DNA of 64,000 bases, taken from Mangifera indica. Taxonomy: Eukaryota; Streptophyta; Magnoliopsida; Sapindales; Anacardiaceae. Position numbers and translations under genes: made by a program. Shown piece after piece: positions 37,380 to 50,000 of this stretch. How positions within the stretch are numbered: position 1 is the first letter of the stretch; every line of letters starts with the position of its first letter. A model generated the notes under the pieces. It saw only the letters and a program-made list of their open reading frames with translations. It ran no database searches and was not told where the DNA came from. The DNA lies in assembly GCF_011075055.1 (NCBI RefSeq), contig NC_058152.1, positions 6,696,001 through 6,760,000 of the forward strand, read 5' to 3'.

Positions 37380-39630
37380 TCATGGAAAATATAGATATTT
37401 GAATCCCCATAAGTATCATCCTTAATGGTACTAATTATGTTATTGGGGCTCAAGAAATGTTTGGTTTTCTTAAAGGCCGAAAACTATGGTAGTATGTTAT
37501 TGGTGATATACTCTAACCAATCAAAAGAGAAGACATTGAGGCATCCAATTATATTGCATTACTTGAAGAATGGGATAACAAAAACTACTAAATTTTTAAC
37601 TGGTTTCGTAAGACCTGTGTTCTAACAATCAAACTTTAATTTGGGCATTTTGAGATTACTAAAGAAATATGGGATTTGCTTGCTAGATGCTACTCTATTA
37701 CCAATGCCGTTCATTGGTTTCAATTTCATCTTAACCATAGTCACAGGTATAAAAAACCGAGTCAATTAGTTAATGAATTTTTCTCAAAAATAATAGTTTT
37801 ATGGGATCAATTATTGTTGTTTGAACCAAAATGGCATAATCCTCATGATGTCATACTTTATGCAAAGGAAAGAGATGAATTCGAGTCTATCAATTTATAA
37901 TGACATTAAATAAAGAGTTTGAATTTGTACGATCTTCTTTATTGCATAAAGATACATTCCCTGAACTTGACATAGTGGTTACAAAGCTATGTGTAAAAGA
38001 GACTTAACTTGTTACATATTATGCTAACTATTTCAAGTTACAATCCAAGAAAGACACTAGATGGTATAACCAAACCAATTCTAAGTCTAGAAAGGCTTCC
38101 TTTTCTACCACAACTGCTATTACTACTAAAAGTTTATTTTCTTGCCACTTTTCTATCATAGATGAGTTTCTTAGTAAAGTAGACCTTAATAATCTAAAAC
38201 AAGCTTTAGCTTAGTCTATTATTGGTACCTCCACTTCCTCTGTCTTATCTATCATCCCAAGTACATTTTGATCTTGGTACTTTGAGTCTACATATTATAA
38301 TCATATGACTAATAATTCTTGTCTTTTTAAATTTAAGAACATTATGTCCTATTCTCCTATTATTCGTACTGTTGATAATTCTGGTTTATCTCTTAGTTAT
38401 ATTGGTGGTATCTCTACTTCATCTTTATCATTATCTAATGTCTTTCTTGTTCCTAAACTCTTATTAAATCTTATTTCTATTGGACAACTATGTGATATTG
38501 GCCTTGAAGTACAAATTTCTCATCATGGTTGTTCTGTGTAGGATCTATAGATGAGACAAATCTTTGGGATCGAATGTAAAGTTGATTGTTTATTTGAGCT
38601 GACATCTCTTCAATTGTCTTCCCAAATTACATCTAATGTCTCAAAGTATGTTGTTGTTGTGTCCTTTTCTACTTAGCATTCCCATCTTGGTTTTGTTTCC
38701 TCTTCTTGATTAAAATCTTTATATTCTAGTGGTATTTTAGGGAATGTTAAAAATGATCATTTTGATTGTGTTTCTTGTGAATTTGGCAAAAATCATGTTT
38801 TACCTTTTAATAATAACACTTTAATTTCTTCTGTTATTTTTTGATTTTGTGCATATTGATATTTGGCGATCATGTCCCATACCTAACATGAAAGGTGTTA
38901 TTCATTTTGTGATTTTTGTTAATAACTTTTCTAGATTCACGTGGATATATCTTATAAAAAATTGTTCTCAATTGTTGAAAATTTATTCAACTTTTACTAC
39001 TCTTGTCAAAACATAATTTTCTAATGTCATTCAAATTCTTCAAACAGATAGTGTTATAAAATATAAAGATGTTAACTTTTTACTATTCTTTTCCAATATG
39101 ACACTATTATTCATAAGTCTTGTCTTGGTATATCTTAACAAAATGGTCCTGTAGAATGCAAACATATACATTTTTTGGACATTTTTTGTACTTTTTTAAT
39201 CTATCAATCATGTCTCGAGTGGTTTTGAGGTCAAACAACCCTTATAGATGTCTACACAATCATCCGCATTCCTATTACTATGACTAATGACCAAAGCCTT
39301 TATTAATAGTTGTATGGTAAAACTCTTAATTACAATGTTTTTAGAGTATTTGGATCTGCTTGTTTTGTTCTTGTACAATCATATGAACAATCAAAATTAG
39401 AACCTCATTCTAGATTATGTTATTTTTTAGATTATGGTATTGAACATAAGAGATATCGTTGTTGGGATCCTATTTTAAAACGTCTTCTTATCTCTCGTCA
39501 TGTTACTTTTTTGGAACCTAAAATGTTTTCTTTTATGTTTGAGTTTCATTTGTCTGAATATAACTCACCTTTCTTCATAAATCCATTTGTTGAGTTGTTT
39601 CTTGAGGCTTTGTCCTTACTAATCATAATT
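37380..39630 (+). pseudogene. Copia gag, protease and integrase remnants
   Basis: The gag piece at 37676-37900 shows LARCYSITNAVHWFQFHL and ...SQLVNEFFSKIIVLWDQL, the UBN2-type gag pattern. At 38277-38541 a protease block reads WYFESTYYNHMTNNS, where family members have a DSGA motif; the catalytic Asp is Glu here. At 39310-39540 the integrase C-terminal segment reads NYNVFRVFGSACFVLV then SRLCYFLDYGIEHKRYRC. Many stops lie between these pieces. Confidence 0.75.
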
Positions 39631-41072
39631 GTAAGATCGAATGGCCTAAGAGGGGGGGTGAATTAGGCAACTTTAAAACTATCTTTACTAAATTTGAGAA
39701 TTAAAGCAATTTATTCAAATCAAATAATGTTGCCTATTTTTAATCCAATGTATGAAAATAACTAAAATATTTCAAATAATCAATACAATCAAAATAACAT
39801 AATATAAAATATAAGTTTAAGGGAAGAGAAAATCAAACACGTGATGTATAGTGGTTCGGCTCAATCCGGCCTACATCCATTCCTCCAAGCTTTCTCCCTT
39901 GGAGTATTCCACTAATCTTTGGTTGACTAAAACCTCAACCAAGCTTTTCTTCACAACCAAAATAGCTTCCAAGGTGCTATTAATCTTTACAAATGTTAAA
40001 GCTCAATTTCTCTCACTAGAAATTTGCTAATCTCTCCAAGAGTGAACCTCATTATTTTACAATACGAATTTTAGTACGAAACTGAAATATGATCTCTCTC
40101 AAAGAGTGTATATGAAAGTTAAAGCTTAATATAACCTAATGCAAATAAAATTATAAAGTGTATGAGCAAGGGTTTTGATTAGAGAAAAGAATTTGCAAGT
40201 CAATTGCTCAAAACTAATTTGCTCTCAAATATGTGAAAGTTCTTAGTGGCAAAAGTTCTTTTCGAACGAATTTGATTGGGTTTATATAGGGGAAAATGAG
40301 GAAAGTTACCGTTGTGCACAAAGATAGCCGTTTTAGTTTTCCAGAAAACGCATAATTTGGTCGACCGGATGGAATTCGATCAACCGGATGTGACGTGGCA
40401 CTTCCGTGGAGCTTACGTGGCACTAGCCATTGAAAAAATTCAAACCACAATTCGGTCGACCGAATTTAATTCGGTTGACCAAATTTCTGAAGCCAAAATA
40501 CATGGCTTCTGGACAATTCAGAAGCTGATTCGGTCGGTCAAATTCGGTCGACTGAATTTTATTCTTTTACCCCCTGAATTTTCAAAAATCACAATTTGAC
40601 CCCTAAAACTTTGAAAAGTGACAATTTAACCCATTTTTGAAAATTCTTTCAAAACCAACTTTAAGATATGAAAATGTAGTTCACAAAATTTTATCATTTT
40701 AAAAGAATTAATAAACTTTGGTGAAAGAATTGGCTTAAACCAATAAGTTTGAAAAACGATATTTTAACCCAAAATGTGAAAGATATGAAAATGAGTTTTC
40801 AAGTGAGCTATCCTATGCAAATAAATATTCTAATCAAAACGAATGCTCTAAATTACAAATATATCTACCTAACACTTGAGGTTTTCTTCAAATCTTCAAT
40901 AATTCTTCAATTGACTCTTCTCTTTCATTTCCATCTTGAAACTCCTTCAAGTGTATTAGATAAATCCTTGCAATCTAAGCTCACACTCAAGTAAAATCAT
41001 TAGTCAATATGTTTAGGAACATATTAGTTTGTTATCATCAAAATAAGAGCATAATGACTCATTGAGTCAACA
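39630..41072 (-). mobile_element. 1.44-kb LTR-type insertion (solo LTR)
   Basis: The block begins TGTAAGATCGAATGGCC and ends GAGTCAACA. It interrupts copia sequence whose reading continues on both sides. Flanking pentamers ATAAT (39625-39629) and ATAGT (41073-41077) form a target duplication with one mismatch. The AAGAGGGGGGGTGAATTAGG motif near its left end is common in plant LTR repeats. There is no coding domain. TG...CA ends and the absence of internal repeats suggest a large solo LTR; its orientation is a guess. Confidence 0.55.
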
Positions 41073-42130
41073 ATAGTGACACTACGCCACGTTCTCATAA
41101 TCTTTTTAATGCATGTCATATAGACGATATCACTATCACTAGTCTTAAAGCAGCTAGCTTGTCTATAGATTATGAGCCTCCATGAAGTTCTCCTTTATCT
41201 TAAAATAATAAACCCATTAGAGTAAGTCAATCATTTACTTATTTATATGATTATCATTATTATTCTACTATTGTCTCTTTGCATGAACCTTCACCTTACA
41301 CAGAAGCTAATGTTAATCTTCTTGGCAACAAGTAATGTAAGAAGAATTGTAGGCCTTAATAAAGACTCATACTTGGGACTTGGTTGATTTATCGCCTAGT
41401 AAATTTATTATAAGATGTAAATGGGTTTACAAAATTAAAACCCACACCAATGGCTTAGTGGAACATCATAAACCTTGGTTAGTGGCAAAAGGATTTACTT
41501 AAGAGTGTGAGATTGATTGTAAGGAAACATTTACTCCAATAGCTTGCATCACTTCTGTTCGTAGTCTTATAGCTATTAAAACTATCCAAAAATGGAAACT
41601 TTTTTCATATGGACATAAACAATGCCTTTTTAAATGGAGATTGTACTAAAGAAGTTTATTTGAAACTTCTACGAGGATATACTCATCCACCTAAAAAGGT
41701 TTGTCATTTTTGCAAAGCCATATATGGACTTAAGTAAACTCTGAGAGCATGGTTTGCCAAATTTAGTTTTACCATCAGTTAGTTTGGGTTCTCTTTTAGC
41801 TCTTATGATGTTGTTCTATTTATCTATAAAATCGAAAAGGTATATACTATGTTGTTATTATATGTCGATGATATGATTATTACTGGAAACGATGTACATG
41901 GTATAATAAAGTTAAAACAGTTTCTCAACACTCAATTTGAAGTAAAGAATTTTGGCCACTTGAGTTATTTCCTTAGGTTAGAAGTTCTCTTTGATGGTAC
42001 TAATCATTACTTCTTACAAGCCAAATATGTTATTGATTTTTATCTCATGTCAGTTTGTCAAATAATAAAACGTTCTCCACTCCACTTGAAGTCAATGTCA
42101 ATTTTTTTCCTACAGAAGGAACAGTGTTAA
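41073..42130 (+). pseudogene. Copia reverse transcriptase remnant
   Basis: RVT_2-type words appear: FIIRCKWVYKIK (about 41405), then an open piece 41849-42130 with LLLYVDDMIITGND and FEVKNFGHLSYFLRLEV. The catalytic YVDD (41861-41872) is retained. RNase H-like remains extend to about 42500 before a weak purine tract (GACGAGGGA) and the 3' LTR at 42532. Upstream parts are broken by stops and shifts. Confidence 0.8.
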
Positions 42131-42628
42131 GTGATCCCACTCTCTACAGACAATTGGTTGAAAGTCTTATCTATCTAACTGCCAATTGACCAGACATAGT
42201 CTATGTCATTTATATCATTAGTCAATTCATGACTACTCCTCCTTGTTCCATGGTCTTCATTTTTCTGCTCAATCAAATGTTATAAACATCTATTGTGGTA
42301 ATCGTTGTGCCATTTAGATTTCTTTTAATAATGTTTTTTTTCTGAGAACGCCAAATACATTAAGATTGATTGTCATTATTTTGACAAAAAGACCTTTCAT
42401 CTCGTTTTCATATCTTCTATTGATAAGATAGTTGAAGTCATTACTAAAACCCATCCTTTGGGCCACTTTAATGATTTACATCACAAATTCAAGATAATAA
42501 ATTTTTTGCCTACTTGAGTTTGACGAGGGAAGTTAGAATATATTCTATATATCTGGTTTCTTATATTAGAATATATTCTAAATATTTAGTTTCTTTGTTA
42601 TATATTATTGTATATTGATTGTATATTC

Positions 42629-43772
42629 CATGGCCATTGTTGGCATCTACAAGTCATGTTATCAAAGTTTTATTTTTGTGTTGGTGATTAATTGTTAGTG
42701 TGGAGTCTGTTTGTATACAATCTTGATTTTGCATTCGATTCTTGATTTTGTGGATTTTATCGTATCTTGGGTTGTGTATTTCATTTTCCAAATTGGTGTT
42801 TGTGGATCCTCTCTAGATGTTGAAATCCAATGTTTGGAAATCAATACAATTGATTCCCAGTATCAAGCCTTCTTAATATGAGATGTTTATATTATCTCAA
42901 CATGTTAAATCAATTATAAACCTAGCACTAATTAGAAAATTCATTTAACCTCTAATACTTTAAATTCTTGCATTTACCCCTCAAAATAAGCAAAATCGAC
43001 TTATATCTAATTATTTATCCACTTGGCATAAAAGTAATCCATTGGATAATTTACACCAAGTGTCGAAATGCATTGTTATTTGTCAAATCGACTAAGAACT
43101 CATTCGATTTAATGCAAATATGTATATACTATCATCAGTTCCAATTATATTCTTACCCAAACTCTTGGCTCTCTAATTGTAGTATATTAAAACCTTATAT
43201 TCATGAATAATTACATTAACACATGTATAATAAAATTATATGTATAAATAATAAACACAAGCTTTTACGCAATTGATGATAATCGATTTACATGATGACA
43301 TCTAATTGTTTGTGCACGAGTTTTGTATTCATTATTTATACACATAAATTTATTAGAAGTTGAAAAGGCTGAAATTATTATGTTTATATAAAGTTAAAGT
43401 TAATGGTTATATATGTAATGAATCTTAAAATTAATTTATCATTAATTATCTAAAAATAAAAATAAAAAAGTGGAAAAAAAATGTGAGGGGTTGTATCTTC
43501 TTATGTCTAAAAAATTCAAATTGAAAAGGTTTTATTATGCTTTTTCAATCCTCCAGCGTTTCGACCCAAAACCCAATAAATTTAAATATTATGGTTTGTT
43601 TACAGAACTCGGAATGCGAACGTTTACAAGAGAAAGAAGTTATCCATTTTGAGACTCCTGAATTAATTAATTTTCACACGGCAGTTTTTGTTTGGTTTGT
43701 GATGCCACTTGTAACTTCTTCATTCATAACCGTACTGTTTTGATTTCTTAGCAACTCTGACTTGGTTCTTTC
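42629..43772 (+). promoter_or_regulatory. 5' flank of the His-rich gene
   Basis: This is the AT-rich region between the copia 3' LTR and the next host gene. No gene is recognised; the small frames at 42968-43210 and 43470-43743 lack protein-like patterns. It presumably contains the promoter and 5' untranslated region of the gene at 43773, but no core motif is decisive. Confidence 0.4.
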
Positions 43773-45811
43773 ATGGTGTTAAAAGGAATGGAGGCTGCCG
43801 ATGTACAAGCTCATCTCCAAGCCTTGAGAAAATTATATTGTCTTCTCCAAAGTTCTGCAAGTACAACTAGTAATGAAATTGTAAGTTCTGCTTTCACTTT
43901 TCGTTTTTATGATTATCACCGGCTGTAGGCATGCTTCCTTTGGTTAATCATGTGAATTGTTGTTTGTTTATAACATGTTTGCTATTCATTGCTTATTTGA
44001 ATTCTATACATTTAGGCTGTAAAAGTGGTTTTGATTTGTCTTTCAATCGTTTGTTGGAAAATAGTTGGATGAGAGAGCCAAGCTTTTATTGAAGAATCTT
44101 CTGGATGGTGCTGCAGACAAGGCTTTAGAGAGTAGTTCAAAGGTGATATATGTTTTTCAATTTTATGTATCATTTCATTTCTTTTTTTAACTCCATTAAT
44201 TAATAGTCTGTAAATTTACAGATCATAGCGGCAGCAGAATCGGATTTCTCTAAAGCCGAAAAATCCAGCGTTACCCCAAGGATCAAAAGCTTCAAAACTG
44301 ACCCAAGAAACGATGAGCCATCACTCAGTAAGCCTACTCCAGAAACGCCGGTTTCAGAGTCATCTGGACTCGACAAGGTTTCAAACAGAAACAAAGCAAG
44401 TACAATGAAGCAGAAATTCTCTGTCAAGAAACCAGACAAAGTTGCTGCACATGGGAACAAACGAAACTATCGATACGTGAGAAAGCATACTAATGAATCC
44501 GTGAAAGGCAATCAAACGCCAAGTGATAAAATGATCAAAGAAACTCAAATGAATCCAAATGATGGTAAACCTATTTTGGAATTGGAGAAGAATTTAGGAA
44601 ATGCTTCAATGGAGGTATCGAATGCAATCAGACGGAATCAGTGTGCCATTTCGTCCGATAAATCATTTCCTCATGTTAATGTTGAGATTGTCAGTAATGG
44701 TCAGTCCAAGAAGGATAATTGGAGCGATCATCATATTAAAGCTAATTACCAGCAGGTGAATCAGAGAAATTTGAACAATGTGAATTCTACTTCTACTCAG
44801 CAGTTGGAATGTCAGGGGATTTTGAACAATGTGAATTCTACTTGTACAAAGCGGTTGAATCAGAGGAGTCCAAACAATGTGAATTCTGCTTCTACTCAGC
44901 AGTTGAGTCAGAGGACTTTGAACAATGTAAATTCCAGTCGGCAACTGAGTCAGATTGTTAGGAAGAATGTTGGAAGAAAAGTGTTACTAAGTCCATCAAC
45001 TAGCCGAAATGATCATCTGGCTGAAGAACCTTTGAAATTGCAGAAGCGAAAAGAGGATCAAAGAAGTTCAGTTAAGTCTATTTCATCTATGATGAGGCCA
45101 ACTTTGTTGGGGGCAGACGGTGATCAGAATATAAACCACATGGATGAGAGCTCATCGCCTGATGGTTCAGAATCAGTGGATACTGCTACTTCATATAGTG
45201 GTTCAAGCCAGAAAAGTTGGTCAAGTACTAGTAATGACAGTGACAATAAGGCCGGACATTCATTGCTGCACCACCGCTTTGCGAATATAGGGAACAAAAG
45301 TAGCTCCGATTCAGAGGAAAGGAGCTCTACATCTCCAAAGAGAAAGTACAGATTAGAGCATCAGGTGAATCCAGGAGCTGCAATGGGACGTCTGAGGAGG
45401 TTAAAAAACAAGTTGAGATTCATCTTCCATCATCACCATCACCATCACCACCACCATCACCATCACAAATATAAAGATTGTGACAGTGATGAAAGTGGGC
45501 ATTCTAAGGCTCATCACATTAAGCCCGAGGGGAAACCTTTACCCAATATTTTTCGCCACGAAAACAGAAAAGAGGTTCATGGAAGAAAGCCTGGGGCGAT
45601 TGTTGTGTCAACCAAGGATCAACCTAGTTATTTTCAGACATTAATGCAAGGGTTAAGAAGACATGTTAGGGATTCCAAGAAATCAAAGGGAGGCAGGGGA
45701 GGGAATAGTGTAAACAAGTCACATTGGTGGCACAAGTTTAAGCGCAATGGGGGAGTAAAACTGGGGAAAAAGGGACGTATAAAGTTTAGGCTTAAGATCC
45801 CAAAAGATTAA
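43773..45811 (+). CDS. KPL: Basic His-rich protein, KOKOPELLI-like
   Basis: Three exons: 43773 or 43788-43880, 44065-44142 and 44222-45811, all with GT-AG borders. From ATG 43788 the product is 586 residues; ATG 43773 in the same frame would add five. The N-terminus (MEAADVQAHLQALRKLYCLLQ) is predicted helical; a coiled-coil-like second exon follows. The middle is Ser/Asn/Gln-rich with 21-residue tandem repeats (44757-44950). A run of 13 histidines follows RRLKNKLRFIF (45430-45468). The C-terminus is strongly basic (HWWHKFKRNGGVKLGKKGRIKFRLK). The basic-helix plus poly-His pattern recalls plant KOKOPELLI-type proteins, named for a pollen/fertilisation phenotype in Arabidopsis. I recognise this by overall pattern only, so the name is tentative. 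The gene model is well supported; the molecular function is unknown. Confidence 0.75.
44757..44950 (+). repeat. 63-bp coding tandem repeat (about three copies)
   Basis: The words TTGAACAATGTGAATTCTAC or close variants recur about every 60-63 bp. They encode repeats of the form NQR-LNNVNS-STQQL inside exon 3 of the His-rich gene. The last copy is shortened. The copies have diverged slightly but stay in frame. Confidence 0.85.
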
Positions 45812-47072
45812 GATAATTTATGTTTTTTTTTTTCTCAAACATTTATTTATATGTTTTCAAAATTAATTGGAAGACTGAATAGAAGTTTGTTTTTATTATA
45901 ATCCAGAATTTGAAGAATGACTCCTTAGTAGACTCCTATTTCTTTTTTTAAATTTAATTACAATATTATCCTTTATTGAAATTAGTAAATTCTTCACACA
46001 TTAGCCCTTTTATTATTAGTCTAGACATTTCTTTTTGTATTAATAGTTTTAACAACACATTCTTTAAAAAGAAGTTTAAGTCTGATAATGTTACAAATAA
46101 GAAGGTATTACTTTAGAGAGAATCGTGTAATTTAGAGAAAGGAAAAAACTTTAAATTCTCTAGAACTTAAAATGAATAATAATAATAATATATCATTCTC
46201 AAGAAGAAATAAAATGTGTATCATTCTATCAATATTCATAATTAGAAGTAATTAACGTAAATCTTTCACACATCTCCATCTTATTTAAATTTTATGAAAA
46301 AAATAAACTTCTCCTAATTTAATTCCAGACTCTTAGTTTTACAAATTAGAATTCATTTCTTTCTGGTTTTATTTTTTCCATCTTTAGAGAATTTCTCACC
46401 TCATCTTTATTTATTTAACATAAACATATACAGAAAATACTCTGATCTGAACAATCTGCCCACCAAAAATTTTACTCTCAAACCGCAATAGCCAACGAAG
46501 CTATGGAATAGAATCGACTGAAACATAAAATCACCCAAACTCCTAATCAAAATACATTAAAAAGTGAATTGGTATCATAATATGATTCTAATACAGGACA
46601 TGCCCCAGTGCATCTGCAACATGTTGAGAAAGAAAAATAGCTTCACAGCAATTCAGAATTCAGTCAATTTACAAACTTAAGCAAAAGAGATCAATTATTT
46701 TACCAATTCCCTAGATGAGAAGCAAAATGCGAAATTACAGAGACAGACAGACAGACTGACTGACTGACCTACAAGGATTAGTCTATTCCAAACCTGCCCT
46801 TTGTTTCTACAAAGAAATAACATGTAGCGACAAGTTGAGGAAATAGCAAAATCAGTGTGTGAAGGAAGGGCTTTAAAAAAAAAATGAAAATAAACAAGTA
46901 GAACAAATAACTCACTATAGCTACAGTACTCTGCACCAAATGACTCTGATCAGACTCGATGATGAGAGGAAGAAGAATAGGAAATTTCTGGACAAAATAT
47001 TACCACATTTTTTGCCAGCACAATCATGCAAGAATTCTCAAGCTGTATTTTGATGTCCCCTGCATGTTTCAT
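45812..47072. other. Convergent intergenic region with both 3' ends
   Basis: This lies between the stop of the His-rich gene (+) and the stop of the NIPA gene (-). It should contain both 3' untranslated regions. A tetranucleotide repeat (ACAG then ACTG units) is at about 46741-46768. No further gene is seen. Confidence 0.5.
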
Positions 47073-50000
47073 TTACTTGAAGTAGTCTTGACGGAGAATT
47101 GTGATAAAACTAGGAGGTGGCCCATTTTCATCTATCAGCTTGCAGACTTCCCCATTGCCTTGGATGTACCATGATACTTTAGGGGATAATGGAGTATAAA
47201 GATCTGCGATTATCAAATAAATATTAAGCTATCATATGTTGAGTCTTCTTTTTCCCTTCTTTCAATTAGGCTAATATATCAAGAAAAGCAATCTAATAAG
47301 GATTTTTATATCCTACTAAAGCAAACTGGTCCTCAACAAAGATACATGAGTTTAAAAACCTGAAAAAAATCTAGCTTCTTTAGATAGCTTAAACAACAAA
47401 TATAAACAATTGGGCATTATAGGAACAAATGATCAAATAATCTCAGCCTCGTTATACACATAAAACATCAATTAAGGGATAAACAAACCTTGGACCATTG
47501 TCTTTGGGAAACATTGCAATTATTATTAATCCTACCACAGGGTAAACACAAAAAGTAAGAAAGTAAAAATAAAAAAATTGAAGTTCAGAAGCCTCTCACA
47601 TCATTGAAGCCAGTTGAAAGAGATGATGTGATGAATCAACAATAAGGTGGTTAAAAAAATGTTTGATACTACAAATCAACCTAAATGAAGCCTGAAAACT
47701 CCAGGATCTGTTAAGCCCGGGTAATTTAGTGTCCAATTAGTTAATTTAAAGATTTACAATATTAGTATTTAATTAGGAACAATAATTGGAATATATTATC
47801 AATCAAGAATATTAGTTTATCAGGGATTAGTATATTATGAGTCCAAGTAGGTTTTGTTATTAATCATACAAATAGAAGGGCTTTTGGGAGGATTAAGGGG
47901 AGCTTTTGAAAATTTAATTTTAGCGTAGTATTGTATTCTAGTAGATAGAGCACCATCAATAATCCCTTGGTGGAGCACTGAAGATATTAGGTTCTTGATT
48001 GTAGTAGATATCCATTCAAAAGAATATTTAATTCGGTTTACAAAAATCCCATTTATTTTAATTCAATTCAACAATTACAATTTGGGTTCCTGATAATTGG
48101 TATTAGAGCCAATAGATCTGCACACTGCCAACACACCTATGATTTAACTCGAATGGAAAATTGAGTTGATACGCTAAATAAGGAAGTTAACTCAAGAGAA
48201 CCATGGAAAAAAGGACGTGAGAAACACAACGCACAATTTCAGATTTTGGATGAAATGTCATTGAAAATTCCAACTCTTGAGGGGATATTGGCTGCCTAGA
48301 GAAAATTGGACACCCAAAAAGAGACCAACAACACCACCACAGCTAGAAAAGAGTCGACAGAAAAAGCACCATAGAAACACCAAATAAGCAATCCACAATA
48401 CTAGCCACTCAGACCACCCACAGTTTGGCCGCCACCATAACACGTACAAACTACCCACTATATATTACTCATCACATCATAATTCATCAAACCAGCCACC
48501 CACACATCAACACTGCAATTTCAGCCCACACTCACCAATTCAATACTTCCACCACAAATCAACACTTGACAACCACTACACCAACCAGCCGCCCGTCAAC
48601 ACTCCAATGTCACCCCCACAATCACCAAGTCAACACTTCCAACACACATCAACATTCAACATCTACCACATCAATCACCCACGGTCAACACTTCAATTTC
48701 ACCACCACAGTTATCAATTCCATACTTCAACTGCCCATCAACACTTCTTCCCACCAACCATGACCATAGCTAATCACGATTTAATCCTACAATTCAGTAT
48801 GGGGATGACCAATGACAGTCGTGAGAAAGGTAGAATTACCCAATTTAATGGCCATACAGTAGCTTGGATTTATCAAGCCAAAAAATATTTCGATATGCAC
48901 AAAACACCTCATAACAGTGTTGCCAAATGTCTCACATATCCAAACCAATTTTACCCAAACTTCCCTAACAATATATTGAACTTATAAGTGTGGAGATCGA
49001 AATTTATATCACATAAAACCAACTGACTTGTTTTAAGGTTCAATCTACCAAACTTATATACCACTTTACTCACTTTTATTAGATGTGAGACTCTTTTCTT
49101 TTAGACTCTAACACCTTTCCTCAAGTGCAACAACCATAGGTTGTTAGACTTTCCATTTGGTTGAGTTCATTTGGATGGATGCGTTGTCACTCGTATGTAA
49201 GAACACTTTAAGTTGTTAGACTGGTCATTTGACTTGTGCTCCGATATCATGTTGAAAATATATTAGACCTATAACTGTGAAGATTAAAACTCATATTACA
49301 CAAAATCAATTAGTTTGTATTAAGATTCAATCCACCACACTTATATCAGACGAGTTTTACCCAAACTTCCCTAACAATATTACCCAACTTCACCCAAAAT
49401 TATAATCAGCCCAACTTTTCCCAAAATTTCGAACTACCCGAGTGTCGCTTGTAAATTCAACAATTTTCTGTCTGGTGAAAGAAAAACTCCAGCCCCTCAC
49501 CTACTGCCACCTGACCAAACCCTTCACTTGCCACCTCCACAAGATGCAATAATTTTAGGTCGACACAAGATAAAATTCAAGCTCAAAATCAGTACACGCC
49601 AAACAATATTTGTTCAAATGCATACCTCCGAGTCTTAACTGTAGTTGATGATGATGAAACAAAGCCTGTGGTTGTAGAGGAAAGTAGAATTGAAACAACG
49701 CCAACAACATGTCATTCCATGGAGTTGTACCCAAGGCCTTTTTTCAAGGTGAATTTCCATACTTCAAACTTTGGGAAAAGGTTGCTACGAAGAGGGAGGT
49801 ATTGTTAGGCCCCGAATGATTTAGAGTCCAATTAGGCATTTAAAGATTCAAAATATTAGTGTTTAATTAGAAATATTATTAAGAACATTTTATCAATTAG
49901 TTATATTAGTTAATTAAGAATTAGTATGTTGGGAGTCCAATTAGGTTAGGTTTTTAATTATATATAGTATGGTTTAGGAAAGGATTGGGGGAGCTTTTGA

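Larger units (their letters stand above)
36030..42628 (+). mobile_element. Degenerate Ty1/copia element with two nested insertions
   Basis: The 5' LTR (about 36030-36226) and a truncated 3' LTR (42532-about 42628) share TTGGTTTCTTATATTAGAAT-like and GTTATATATTATTGTATATT blocks. A primer site TGGTATTAGAGCC is at 36227-36239. The order gag (37400-37900), protease (38280-38540), integrase (to 39600) and reverse transcriptase (41330-42130) is that of copia elements. A 324-bp inverted-repeat element (36461-36784) and a 1.44-kb LTR-type insertion (39630-41072) interrupt it. All frames contain stops. Confidence 0.85.

Noticed and set aside
44663..44944. Minus-strand frame of 93 codons in the His-rich gene
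   Set aside because: It mirrors the 63-bp coding repeat on the opposite strand.
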